From DASPHG01 sp963748315 (lineage in GTDB: Bacteria > Actinomycetota > Thermoleophilia > Solirubrobacterales > Thermoleophilaceae), in the NCBI GenBank assembly GCA_963748315.1, contig CAVVIK010000005.1, positions 1 to 64,000 of the forward strand: DNA of 64,000 nucleotides, written 5' to 3'. A model generated the notes under the pieces. It had not been told where the DNA came from. It did not search any database and saw only the letters and a program-made list of their open reading frames with translations. The translations under genes were made by a program, and so were the position numbers. Positions 37,034 through 45,619 of the stretch are shown here, piece after piece (the first letter of the stretch is position 1; the number at the start of each line of letters is the position of its first letter).

Positions 37034-38709
37034 TCCGCCGCGAGGACGCGCTCAAGGCGTTCGCCGAGGACGAGTTCGACCTCGTCGTCATCGGGGGCGG
37101 CATCACGGGTGCCGGAGTAGCGCTGGACGCAGCCACCCGCGGCTACAGCGTCGCCTTGGTCGAACGCGAGGACTTCGCGTCGGGCACCTCGAGCAGGTCG
37201 TCGAAGCTCGTGCACGGCGGGCTGCGCTACCTGCAGAACTTCGACCTCGGGCTGGTTCGCGAGGCGTTGCTCGAGCGCTCGATCCTCGTGAACCTCGCGC
37301 CGCACCTCGTCCGGCCACTGCCGCTCCTCGTGCCGAGCTTCGAGGGGAAGCGACCCGACCGCATGCTCGGGATGGGACTGAACATGTACGACCGGATGGC
37401 GCGCGAGCTCAAGCGCCCCGGCAAGCGCGGCCGCGAGCCGGTCATGGGCGAGGAGGACTGGAGCCCCGAGAAACACCGGATCATCGAGGGCGACGAAGTG
37501 CGCGAGCTGCTTCCCGCGCTCGCGTCGCGCGAGCCGACCGCCGCCTACCTCTTCTACGACTGCCAGACCGACGACGCGCGCCTCGTCCTGACCGTGCTCG
37601 GCGAGGCCGAGCGGTTCGGCGCGGTGCCGGCGAACCGCTGCCGCGTCGAGGAGCTGACGACCGACCAGGGCACCGCGGTCGGCGTGCGCTGCACGGACAT
37701 GGTCGCCGGCGACGAGTTCGAGATCCGCGCCACGAACGTGGTCAACGCGACCGGCGTATGGGCGGACCAGATCCGCCCGGAGGAGCTGCATGACGAGGAG
37801 GATGTCCCACGCATTCGTCCCAGCCGAGGCACGCACATCACCATCGCCACGGACGACCTGCCGATCAACGTCGGCGCGATCGTCCCCGCCGGCGGGGGGC
37901 GCAGCATCTTCGCGCTGCCGTGGCTCGGGCGCACGCTGATCGGTACGACCGACAACGACTACGAGGGCGCGCTCGAACACGTGCCGCCGGACGAGGACGA
38001 CATCGAATACCTGCTCGACGCCGTCAACAAGTACTTCGCGACCGAGCTCGGTCGCGAGCACATCACGGGCGCATACGCGGGCGTGCGGCCGCTGATCTCG
38101 ACCGGGGATCCGAAGAAGTCGGTCGACATCTCGCGCAAGGCCGAGCTGTACGAGACGAGCTCCGGCCTCGTCACGATCACCGGCGGCAAGCTCACGACAT
38201 GGCGCCGGATGGCGAAGATGGCGGTCGACCGGATCGTCGAGCGCGAGGGCCGCGAGGCGCCGTGCCGCACGCACGAGATCCCGCTTGGGCTGAGCGCGAC
38301 CGAGGAGGACCTCGGATCGTCGTCGATGATCAGCGACGAGACCCGTGCGCTGCTCGCGCATCGCTACGGCCACGCGGCGCGCGACGTGCTCGCGCTCGCG
38401 ACGGAGGACGAGCGGCTCGCGCAGCAGATCAGCCCGGACCTGCCCGACCTGATGGCGGAGGTCGTGATCGCCGTGCGTAAGGAACAGGCCCTGACGGTCG
38501 CGGACGTGTTCATGCGCCGCACGCGCCTCGCTCTCCTCGACGCGCCCCGCATCTGCGCGCCCGACGCGATCGAGCCGCGCCGGGTCGCCGAGGTGATGGC
38601 CGGCGAGCTCGGGTGGGATTCCGCGCGGGTCGACGCCGAGGTCGCCGCGTGGCACGAGGAGGCGGCGGCCGAGGGGTTCGCGCCGTCCGTGGAGCCCGCT
38701 CCCGCATGA
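37030..38709 (+). CDS. glpD: Glycerol-3-phosphate dehydrogenase (FAD)
   Basis: 559-residue aerobic enzyme that oxidises sn-glycerol 3-phosphate to dihydroxyacetone phosphate and passes electrons to quinone. N-terminal FAD site DLVVIGGGITGAGVALDAAT; the family signatures SRSSKLVHGGLRYLQ and GLVTITGGKLTTWRRMA; the mid-domain RGTHITIATDDLPI; and a helical C-terminal cap (380-540) that is normal for GlpD. Length is typical. GTG 37030 overlaps the nitroreductase stop, and the stop overlaps folP. Confidence 0.95.
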   Translation: MIRREDALKAFAEDEFDLVVIGGGITGAGVALDAATRGYSVALVEREDFASGTSSRSSKLVHGGLRYLQNFDLGLVREALLERSILVNLAPHLVRPLPLLVPSFEGKRPDRMLGMGLNMYDRMARELKRPGKRGREPVMGEEDWSPEKHRIIEGDEVRELLPALASREPTAAYLFYDCQTDDARLVLTVLGEAERFGAVPANRCRVEELTTDQGTAVGVRCTDMVAGDEFEIRATNVVNATGVWADQIRPEELHDEEDVPRIRPSRGTHITIATDDLPINVGAIVPAGGGRSIFALPWLGRTLIGTTDNDYEGALEHVPPDEDDIEYLLDAVNKYFATELGREHITGAYAGVRPLISTGDPKKSVDISRKAELYETSSGLVTITGGKLTTWRRMAKMAVDRIVEREGREAPCRTHEIPLGLSATEEDLGSSSMISDETRALLAHRYGHAARDVLALATEDERLAQQISPDLPDLMAEVVIAVRKEQALTVADVFMRRTRLALLDAPRICAPDAIEPRRVAEVMAGELGWDSARVDAEVAAWHEEAAAEGFAPSVEPAPA

Positions 38710-39540
38710 CGCCGCGGCTCATGGGGATCGTGAACGCGAACCCCGATTCCTTCTCCGACCCCGGTGTGCGCGCTCTGGACGAGCTCGTCGCCGACGCGCT
38801 CGCGCAGGTCGAGGCTGGAGCGGACCTGATCGACGTGGGGGGCGAGTCGGGCGTCACGCACGTCGCGCCGGTGTCCGCCGAGGAGGAGCGCGAACGCGTG
38901 CGTGCCGCTGGTCGAGCGGCTCGTGGCCGAGGGCATCACGGTCTCGGTGGACACCTGGAAGGCAGAGGTGGCGGAGGCAGCGCTTGCGGCGGGCGCGGCG
39001 CTGATCAACGACGTCAGCGGGCTGCGCGACCCCGCCGTGGCTGACGCCTGCGCGCGACACGACGCCGGGCTCGTCGTGATGCACACGCGCGCCGAGCCGA
39101 AGGTGAAGGCTTTCCCCGACTACGACGACGTCGTCGCCGACGTGCGCGCGTTCCTTGCGGAACGGACCGCGCTCGCGGTGTCGCTCGGAGTCGCGCGCGA
39201 GAAGGTCGTGATCGACCCCGGCCCTGACTTCACGAAGACGCCGGCGGAGACGGTCGAGGTGCTGCGCCGCCTCGACGAGTTCGCCGACCTCGGCTACCCG
39301 CTCCTGCTCGCGCTCTCGCGCAAGGACTTCATCGGCGCCGTGACGGGACGCCCGCCGGCAGACCGCCTCGGCGGGACGCTCGGCGCGATCGCCGCGGTCG
39401 CGCACTACGCGAGCATCCTGCGGGTGCACGATGTCGCGGCGGTGGCGGACTTCCTGCGGGTGCGCGAAGCCATCGAGGGACCGCCGCAGACGGTGCCCGC
39501 GCTCGACCCCGAGCTGAGGCGGGAGGATCGCGTCGCGTGA
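38706..39540 (+). CDS. folP: Dihydropteroate synthase, one frameshift
   Basis: Folate-pathway TIM-barrel enzyme joining p-aminobenzoate to 6-hydroxymethyl-dihydropterin pyrophosphate. RLMGIVNANPDSFSDPGVRA is the first family signature (usual N-x-T-PDSFSD has Ala for Thr here), and LIDVGGES is the second. After a shift near 38898 come VSVDTWKAEVAEAALAAGAA, LINDVSGLRDPAVADACARH and LLLALSRKDFIGAVTG. With the repair the length is about 277 residues, as expected. It lies within the glpD-rho operon. Confidence 0.88.
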
Positions 39541-40327
39541 GCGCGTTCACGATCGCCCAGATCTCCGACATCCACTGCGGCTCCCCGCACTTCGTCCCCA
39601 GCCTGCTGGAACGCGCGATCGCCGAGATCAACGAGCTGCAGCCAAACGTCGTGGTCGTCTCGGGCGACCTGACGGCGGACGGCTTCCGCGAGGAGTACGA
39701 GCTCGCGCGCGAGTACATCGACCGGCTCGACACCGAGGACCCGATCGTGATCCCGGGCAACCACGACTCGCGCAACGTCGGCTACGTCCACTTCGAGGAG
39801 CTCTTCGGCGAGCGCCGTCGCGAGCTCCACCGTCGACGGCGTCTCGATCGTCGCGATCGACTCGACCGAGCCGGACATCGACCACGGCACGATCGGCCGC
39901 GGGCGGTACGGCTGGATCGAGGAGCGCTTCGCCTCGCAGGAGGCGTTCCTGCGCATCTTCGTACTGCATCACCACCTGCTGCCGGTCCCCGGGACGGGCC
40001 GCGAGCGCAACGTCGTGCACGACGCGGGCGACGCGCTCGAGTGCCTCTTGCGCAGCGGGGTGCGGCTCGTCCTCTCGGGCCACAAGCACGTCCCGTACGC
40101 GTGGCGGCTCGAGGACCTGTTCGTCGTCAACGCGGGAACCGCGTGCACCAAGCGCGTCCGCGGCAAGACGAAGCCCTGTTACAACGTGATCGAGGCGACG
40201 CGCGGAAAAGGTGACGGTCTTCCGCAAGTACCCGTTCCACGATCGCGAGCCGATCATCTCGTTCGACCCACGGACGCAGGAGTACGAGAAGGACCCGTCG
40301 CTCCTGGGAGAGACAACACACGGCTGA
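39537..40327 (+). CDS. Metallophosphoesterase, two frameshifts
   Basis: Calcineurin-like phosphoesterase of about 262 residues (cyclic-nucleotide phosphodiesterase class). The metal-binding blocks are in order: ISDIHCG, VVVVSGDLTADG, VIPGNHDSRN, then after a shift near 39825 FVLHHHLLPVPGTGRERNVV and LSGHKHVPYAW. A second shift near 40205 leads to FRKYPFHDREPIIS and the stop at 40325. It sits directly before the cyclic 2,3-diphosphoglycerate genes. A role in that pathway is possible but only by position. Confidence 0.8.
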
Positions 40328-40328
40328 C

Positions 40329-41552
40329 GTGAGCGGAGTGATCGTGCTCCTCGACGGTGAGCACCACCCGTCGGTAGTGCGTGACGCCGTCGCCCGCCTG
40401 GCTCCCGTCGGCGCCGTGTGGTGCGGGGGTGAGGAGAAGGTGCCGCGCGAGGTGCTCGACGACCCGGTCGCGCACTACGGGATCGAGTTCGACCCGGACG
40501 AGCCGCGCGAGGACGCGCTGCGGCGGCTGGCGGAGAACGCGACGGTCGTCGTCGACCTGGCCGACGAGCCGGTGCTCGCGGCGGCCGCGAAGCTGCGGCT
40601 CGCGTCGCTCGCACTTCACCTCGGCCTCGCGTACGAGACGCCGACCGAGTCGTTCGAGCCGCCGCGCTACGAGCGGATCGAGTTCGGCGGCCCGATCATC
40701 GCCGTGATCGGCACTGGCAAGCGGACGGGCAAGACGGCGGTCGCGGGCCACCTCGCCGATGTCCTGCAGGGCACTGGCCGGCGTCCGGCGATCGTCTCGA
40801 TGGGGAGGGGTGGGCCGCCCGAGCCCGTTGCCGCGCCGCCCGACCTGACGCTCGAGAACCTCGAGGCGCTTGCGGCCGCCGGGCGCCACGCGGCCTCGGA
40901 TTACCTCGAAGACGCCGTCATCGCGAGGGTGCCGACGATCGGCTGCCGGCGCGTCGGCGGCTCGCTCGCCGGCGTGCCGTTCGAGACGAACATGGCGGAG
41001 GGCGCGCGCATGGCGGCCTCGCTCGACGACGTGGACACGCTCATCCTCGAGGGCTCGGGCGCGTGCGTGCCGCCGGTCGAGGCCGACAGGACGATCTGCA
41101 TCGTCGGCGATCCCGCCGACGCGCTCGAGGCGCTCGGGCCGTACCGCCTGCTGCGCTCCGACCTCGTTCTCGCGATGCGGGACGTGCCCGAGGAGCTCGA
41201 ACGGCTGTGCCCCGGGCGCGTGGTCCGCACGTGGCTCGCTCCCGAGCCGGCCGAGGAGCTACCGGACGACGCGCGCATCGCCTTCTTCAGCACGAGCGAG
41301 GGCGAGATCGCCGGCGTGCGGCCCGTGGTCGCATCCGCGAACCTCGCTCGCCGGGGCGCCCTGGCGGAGGACCTGGCGCAGGCCGAGGCCGAGCGCTGCG
41401 ACATCTATCTGACCGAGCTCAAGGCGGCCGCGATCGACACGGTCGCCGTGCACGCTCGGCGCGCGGGTGCGAGGGTCGTCTTCGTGAGAAACCGGCTGCT
41501 CTCCGACGATCCCGACCTGGACGCGCTCCTCGCGAAGCTGGCCGATGGCTGA
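40329..41552 (+). CDS. cpgS: Cyclic 2,3-diphosphoglycerate synthetase
   Basis: 407-residue homologue of the methanogen enzyme that closes 2,3-diphosphoglycerate into its cyclic anhydride with ATP. The N-terminal domain (1-115) is followed by a P-loop domain, AVIGTGKRTGKTAVAGHLAD, with the GTGKRTGKT loop at 128-136, then GGPPEPVAAPPDLTLENLEA and LILEGSGACVPPVEADRTIC. Full length. GTG 40329 lies one base after the phosphoesterase stop, and the gene overlaps the kinase gene. The product is a thermoprotectant/compatible solute in hyperthermophilic archaea. Its use in this bacterium is inferred. Confidence 0.88.
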   Translation: MSGVIVLLDGEHHPSVVRDAVARLAPVGAVWCGGEEKVPREVLDDPVAHYGIEFDPDEPREDALRRLAENATVVVDLADEPVLAAAAKLRLASLALHLGLAYETPTESFEPPRYERIEFGGPIIAVIGTGKRTGKTAVAGHLADVLQGTGRRPAIVSMGRGGPPEPVAAPPDLTLENLEALAAAGRHAASDYLEDAVIARVPTIGCRRVGGSLAGVPFETNMAEGARMAASLDDVDTLILEGSGACVPPVEADRTICIVGDPADALEALGPYRLLRSDLVLAMRDVPEELERLCPGRVVRTWLAPEPAEELPDDARIAFFSTSEGEIAGVRPVVASANLARRGALAEDLAQAEAERCDIYLTELKAAAIDTVAVHARRAGARVVFVRNRLLSDDPDLDALLAKLADG

Positions 41553-42402
41553 AACGATCGTCACGCACCGCGCCCGGGGCGGCCTCCCGTATTCGAAGGG
41601 GCTGATGACGCAGGCGCTCTCGGCGACCGGTCTCACGCCCACGCGCGCGTGGGCGCTCGCGCGCGCGATCGAGCAGCGGCTCGAGGCGGACGGGATCGAG
41701 ACGATCGAGTCGAGCGCGCTGCGCACGGTGACCGAGGAGGTCCTCGAACAGGAGGAGGGGCGGGAGGCGGTCGAGCGCTACCGCGACTGGGAGCGGCTCA
41801 CCGAGCTCGACCGGCCGCTCGTGCTGCTCCTCTCAGGGACGACCGGGGTTGGCAAGTCGACGCTCGCGACGATGGCGGCGCACCGGCTCGGCGTCACGCG
41901 CGTGATCGCGACGGACGTGATCCGTCAGGTCCTGCGGGCATCCTTCTCGCGTGACTTCATGCCCTCGGTCCACTCGTCAGCGTTCGAGGTGGACATGGAG
42001 GGCTACGCGGAGCAGGCCGAGGCCGTCGGCACCGGCGTCGCGGCGATCGTCGAGCGTGCCTGCGACGAGGGCACGCCGATCGTCATCGAGGGCGTCCACG
42101 TCGAGCCCGGCATGCTCACCGAGGAGCTCACAGGCCGCTGTCTCGTGGTCGAGGCGGTCCTCGTGGTCGAGGACCAGGACCTGCACCGGGCCCACTTCGA
42201 GGCGCGCGGCGACAGGCGGCCGGCCGAGCGCTACGTGGCGCGCTTCGATCAGATCCGCCTTATCCAGGATCACCTGGTTGGTAAGGCTTCGGCGCGGGGA
42301 GTCGCTGTAATAGACAACGCAAACATCGACGAGGCGCTCGGACGCGTGATGGATCTGGTGATCCACGCGGTCCACGGGCTCTCAGGATCGGAGGACGCAT
42401 GA
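41545..42402 (+). CDS. pgk2: 2-phosphoglycerate kinase
   Basis: 285-residue kinase making 2,3-diphosphoglycerate from 2-phosphoglycerate, the step before the cyclic synthetase. The N-terminal ATP-cone-like segment (1-85: IVTHRARGGLPYSKGLMTQA) is typical of archaeal 2PGK. The P-loop GTTGVGKS (98-105) and RVIATDVIRQVLRASFSRDF follow, and GTPIVIEGVHVEPGML is the Walker B-like strand. It overlaps both neighbours (8 bases upstream, ATGA downstream). The pair with the synthetase makes the pathway complete. The gene symbol is descriptive. Confidence 0.88.
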   Translation: MAETIVTHRARGGLPYSKGLMTQALSATGLTPTRAWALARAIEQRLEADGIETIESSALRTVTEEVLEQEEGREAVERYRDWERLTELDRPLVLLLSGTTGVGKSTLATMAAHRLGVTRVIATDVIRQVLRASFSRDFMPSVHSSAFEVDMEGYAEQAEAVGTGVAAIVERACDEGTPIVIEGVHVEPGMLTEELTGRCLVVEAVLVVEDQDLHRAHFEARGDRRPAERYVARFDQIRLIQDHLVGKASARGVAVIDNANIDEALGRVMDLVIHAVHGLSGSEDA

Positions 42403-43100
42403 AGCTCTTCATCGACACCGGATCAGTGGCCGAGGTCGAGGAGATCGCGGCCTGGGGTGTCCTCTCCGGCGCCACGACGAACCCGTCGCTGCTCGCGAAG
42501 GCGGACGGCGACCCGGGCGAGAACATCCGCCGCATCTGCGACCTGGTGCGCGGGCCGGTATCAGCCGAGGTCGTCGCGGACGAGGCGGAGGGCATGATCG
42601 CCGAGGGCCGCGCGCTCGCCGAGCTGAATGAGCACATCGTCGTGAAGGTGCCGTTCTCGCAGGCGGGTCTCGCGGCCACCCGCGCGCTGAGCACGGAGGG
42701 CATCCCGATCAACATGACGCTCGTCTTCTCCGCCAACCAGGCGCTCCTGTCCGCCGAGGCGGGCGCCACCTACATCTCGTGCTTCATGGGCCGGCTCGAC
42801 GACATCTCGGTCGACTCGACGGCCGTGGTGCGCGAGATCGTCGAGACGCTGCGGCCCGGCGGCTACACCGCGCAGGTGCTCGCCGCCTCGATCCGCAACC
42901 CGGAGCACGTGGTCACGGCCGCGAAGCTCGGCTGCGAGGTCGCGACCGTCCCGGCGAAGGTGCTGCGCCAGATGCTCGACCACCCGCTGACGACGTCGGG
43001 GATCGAGAAGTTCACGGCCGACTGGCAGTCGCGGCCCGAGTTCGCCGAGTGGCTGCGCGGGTTGACGGAGCGGAAAGAGACCGGCGCGCCGGTCGCGTAG
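42399..43100 (+). CDS. Transaldolase / fructose-6-phosphate aldolase-like
   Basis: 233-residue class I aldolase barrel of the short transaldolase (TalC/FSA) group. MKLFIDTGSVAEVEEIAAWG and the signature GATTNPSLL lie at residues 24-32. The Schiff-base lysine is K83 in HIVVKVPFS. INMTLVFSANQALLSAEAGA and ISCFMGRLDDIS follow. It serves the non-oxidative pentose phosphate pathway (with rpiA at 47031) or cleaves fructose 6-phosphate; the two cannot be told apart here. ATG 42399 overlaps the kinase stop. Confidence 0.92.
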   Translation: MKLFIDTGSVAEVEEIAAWGVLSGATTNPSLLAKADGDPGENIRRICDLVRGPVSAEVVADEAEGMIAEGRALAELNEHIVVKVPFSQAGLAATRALSTEGIPINMTLVFSANQALLSAEAGATYISCFMGRLDDISVDSTAVVREIVETLRPGGYTAQVLAASIRNPEHVVTAAKLGCEVATVPAKVLRQMLDHPLTTSGIEKFTADWQSRPEFAEWLRGLTERKETGAPVA

Positions 43101-43140
43101 GGTTCCCGCCTCCATCCCCTAGACACAGGAGGCATTCCCC

Positions 43141-44319
43141 ATGTCCGTCCTGGACCGCTCGGAGCTCGAGCAGAGCCACCTTGCCGATCTACATGCCATC
43201 GCGTCGGAACTCGGAATCGAGGGCTATCGCCGCCTCAGCCGCGACGCCCTGATCGACGCGATCCTCGCCGGAGGCGGCGGGGAGGAGGGCGGCGACGACG
43301 AAGCCGAGTCGCCGGAAGAGCCGCAGGAGGAGAAGTCCCGCGGGCGCGGCCGACGCCTGCGCCTGCGCCGCGGGCAGGAAGACAAGAAGGACGAGGAGCC
43401 CGCGTCCGACGAGAAGGACGAGCCGCTCGCCGAATCCGACGGTGACGACGGCCACGAGGTCGTCATCGACGAGGGCGACGACTCCGAGTCCGCGGCGGAC
43501 GAGCCCAAGGAGAAGGAGGACGTCCGCAGCGGCGTGCTCGACATCCTCCCGGGCGGCAGCGGCTTCATGCGCGCGGACGCATTCGTGCACGCGCGCGAGG
43601 ACGTGTACGTCTCGCCGGCGCAAATCCGCCGGTGCGAGCTGCGCGCGGGCGACGAGCTGTCGGGCCCCGTGCGCCCGCCGCGGCGCTCCGAGCGCTACCC
43701 GTCGCTCGTCCGGGTCGAGACGGTCAACGGCGAGCCGGCCGACGCGACCGCGGACCGGGCGGACTTCGACGACCTCACGCCGACGTTCGCGACCGAGGCG
43801 CTCGAGACCGTGCACGGGCTGCCCTTCGGGAAGGGCTCGCGCGTCGCGATCGGCGGCCCACCCGGTGCGGGGGCGACGCGTCTGCTGCGCGAGGTGACCA
43901 ACGCGCTCGAGGGCGACCTCGATGTGCTCGTGGTCCTTGCCGGCGTCCGGCCCGAGGAGGTCACCGAGTGGAAGCGGGCCGAGAAGCTCACGGTCGCCGG
44001 GGGCGGTTTCGACCGCCCGCCGGACGAGCTCGCGCAGATCGCCGAGATGGCGATCGAGCGCGCGAAGCGAATCGCCGAGCGCGGTGGCGACGCGGTCGTC
44101 ATCGTCGACGGGCTCGACGCGCTCGCGCCCGCGGCGGCGCGGCGCGTGTTCGGCGCAGCGCGCAACGTGGAGGAGGCCGGCTCGCTCACCGTCGTCGCGG
44201 CGACGGGCAGCGGCGGCGAGCTCCAGCGGCTCGCGACGACGCGCGTCGTGCTGGCGCCCGACGGAACGCTCGACGCGGCGTCGTCGGGGACGCTGCGCGG
44301 AGAGCTGCTCGGCGGCTAG
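43141..44319 (+). CDS. Rho-like transcription termination factor with degenerate P-loop
   Basis: 392-residue Rho homologue. Residues 6-42 are the SAP-like N-terminal domain. Residues 43-128 are an acidic, Lys/Arg-rich insert as in actinobacterial Rho. Residues 129-192 are the RNA-binding cold-shock domain (GVLDILPGGSGFMRADAF, DVYVSPAQIRRCELRAGD). The ATPase domain starts at about 215, but the Walker A reads GGPPGAGATRLL (238-249): the invariant lysine is Ala and the next residue is Thr. Walker B is VVIVDGLDAL. The C-terminus is short and lacks a recognisable arginine finger or Q/R-loops. It may be a non-hydrolysing paralogue or the lineage's unusual Rho. AGGAGG ribosome site nine bases upstream. 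Confidence 0.8.
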   Translation: MSVLDRSELEQSHLADLHAIASELGIEGYRRLSRDALIDAILAGGGGEEGGDDEAESPEEPQEEKSRGRGRRLRLRRGQEDKKDEEPASDEKDEPLAESDGDDGHEVVIDEGDDSESAADEPKEKEDVRSGVLDILPGGSGFMRADAFVHAREDVYVSPAQIRRCELRAGDELSGPVRPPRRSERYPSLVRVETVNGEPADATADRADFDDLTPTFATEALETVHGLPFGKGSRVAIGGPPGAGATRLLREVTNALEGDLDVLVVLAGVRPEEVTEWKRAEKLTVAGGGFDRPPDELAQIAEMAIERAKRIAERGGDAVVIVDGLDALAPAAARRVFGAARNVEEAGSLTVVAATGSGGELQRLATTRVVLAPDGTLDAASSGTLRGELLGG

Positions 44320-44328
44320 GGCTAGCCG
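44313..44328. repeat. Palindrome over convergent stop codons
   Basis: CGGCTAG-GG-CTAGCCG, two exact 7-base arms around a 2-base centre, covers the TAG stops of the Rho-like gene and of the minus-strand gene. The loop is too short for a normal hairpin. It may form only as longer stem variants or be the by-product of two TAG stops facing each other. Confidence 0.4.
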
Positions 44329-44783
44329 GAGTAGGCGACCCGGGCCCAGGAGGGCTCGGGGGACAACTCGATCAGCTCGAAGTCGCGGTCCGGCTGGGCG
44401 TAGCCGAAGGTGTGCTTCGAATCGTCGAAGACGACCTCGAGCTCGCCCTCCTTCACGCGCTGGTCGAGCCACGCGCCGCGGAAGACCAGCCTGCGCAGCC
44501 AGTGGACGAGCGAGCGCTCGGACGGACCGGACAGCTCTTCCCAGCACGAATTGACGTGCTCGCCGAGTGGGGAGTGGGGGTTGTCGATCTGCCCGCTGAC
44601 CGCGAGGTTCACGAGGTCCTCGCGCTCCTCCTCCGACAGGGCGCCGCCGACGAAGCCGAGCTTCACCGCGGCTTGCTCGACGCGCTCGGTGAAGTCGCGC
44701 TCGTTGAACGTGAACCGGAGTTCCCCGTACTCCAACACGTAGTCGGAGCCCGATTCGTAGTTGCCGCGGCGCGTCGTGTCCAT
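44322..44783 (-). CDS. Conserved hypothetical protein
   Basis: 153-residue acidic cytoplasmic protein, no signal peptide or membrane helix: MDTTRRGNYESGSDYVLEYG, then NSCWEELSGPSERSLVHWLR and KEGELEVVFDDSKHTFGY. I do not recognise a family. Convergent with the Rho-like gene; the two stops are two bases apart inside a palindrome (44313-44328). Confidence 0.7.
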   Translation of the reverse strand: MDTTRRGNYESGSDYVLEYGELRFTFNERDFTERVEQAAVKLGFVGGALSEEEREDLVNLAVSGQIDNPHSPLGEHVNSCWEELSGPSERSLVHWLRRLVFRGAWLDQRVKEGELEVVFDDSKHTFGYAQPDRDFELIELSPEPSWARVAYSG

Positions 44784-44911
44784 ATAGAAAGGGCCCCGTC
44801 CCGGAGGGGCGTCGTGATCCTAGATCGGGATCCTTCCGAGCCGGTACAGCTGCAACGGGGATTGCAGTCCGTCCGGGGGCGAAGTCGCGGACGCGACCGC
44901 TTTCCCCGAGC
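44784..44911. promoter_or_regulatory. Divergent intergenic region with small inverted repeats
   Basis: Separates the minus-strand hypothetical gene from the response-regulator gene and should hold both promoters. CTGCAA / TTGCAG (44850-44867, loop CGGGGA) and a GATCC / GGATC pair near 44816-44833 are possible hairpins or operator half-sites. Autoregulation by the response regulator is plausible but unproven. Confidence 0.35.
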
Positions 44912-45619
44912 GTGGGCGGGGAGACGCAGGTGCTGGTGGTCGAGGACGACGAGGCGACGGCCGAGTTCCTGCTCGACAACCTCCGCGCGGACGGCTACCG
45001 GGCGGCGGCCGCGAGCGGCGTCGGCGAGGGGCTGCGGGCGATCGAGGTGCGCCAGCCCGACCTCGTGCTGCTCGACCTGATCCTCGAAGACGGACACGGG
45101 CTCGAGCTGCTTGACGAGGTCCGCTCCGCCGACGGGCTGGCGTCGCGCGTCGATCCAGGGCTGCCTGTGATCGTCCTCAGCGGCCGCACCGGCGAGACGG
45201 ACCGGGTCCGCGGCTTCGCGCGAGGCTGCGACGACTACGTTGCGAAGCCCTTCTCCTACCCGGAGCTGCATGCGCGGATCCGCGCAGTCCTGCGCCGAGC
45301 GGCCGAGCGCTCGCGGCGCGGGGTCATGCGTGTCGGGCCGCTCGTCGTCGACCCGATCACTCGCCGCGTACAGCTCGACGGCAAGCCCGTGCATCTCTCG
45401 GCGAAGGAGTTCTCGCTGCTCCAGACGCTGGCCGCCGAACCGACGGCCGTGTTCCCGAAGGAGCAGCTCCTGCGCGATGTCTGGGGCTACGTCTCGATGG
45501 GGAACACGCGCACGCTCGACGCTCATGCGTGCAGGCTGCGCAAGAAGCTCGCGGGCTCGGCGCGGCCGTTCGTGCTCAACCTGCGCGGTGTCGGGTATCG
45601 CCTGACGGAGGGGTTGTGA
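44912..45619 (+). CDS. OmpR-family response regulator
   Basis: 235-residue two-component regulator. Receiver domain at 1-125: QVLVVEDDEATAEFLLDNL with the acidic pair, phospho-acceptor Asp in DLVLLDLILEDGHG, switch Ser in IVLSGRTGE, and Lys in DDYVAKPFSYPEL. C-terminal winged-helix DNA-binding domain with RRVQLDGKPVHLSAKEFSLL and RTLDAHACRLRKKL. All signalling residues are present. GTG 44912. The stop overlaps the histidine kinase (GTGA). Confidence 0.93.
   Translation: MGGETQVLVVEDDEATAEFLLDNLRADGYRAAAASGVGEGLRAIEVRQPDLVLLDLILEDGHGLELLDEVRSADGLASRVDPGLPVIVLSGRTGETDRVRGFARGCDDYVAKPFSYPELHARIRAVLRRAAERSRRGVMRVGPLVVDPITRRVQLDGKPVHLSAKEFSLLQTLAAEPTAVFPKEQLLRDVWGYVSMGNTRTLDAHACRLRKKLAGSARPFVLNLRGVGYRLTEGL

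Noticed and set aside
36868..38655. 595-codon minus-strand frame opposite glpD
   Set aside because: Shadow of glpD, whose motifs and length are complete on the plus strand.
43189..44979. 596-codon minus-strand frame across the Rho-like gene
   Set aside because: Antisense shadow of the acidic Rho insert and neighbouring genes; no domain pattern and strong Arg/Ala bias.
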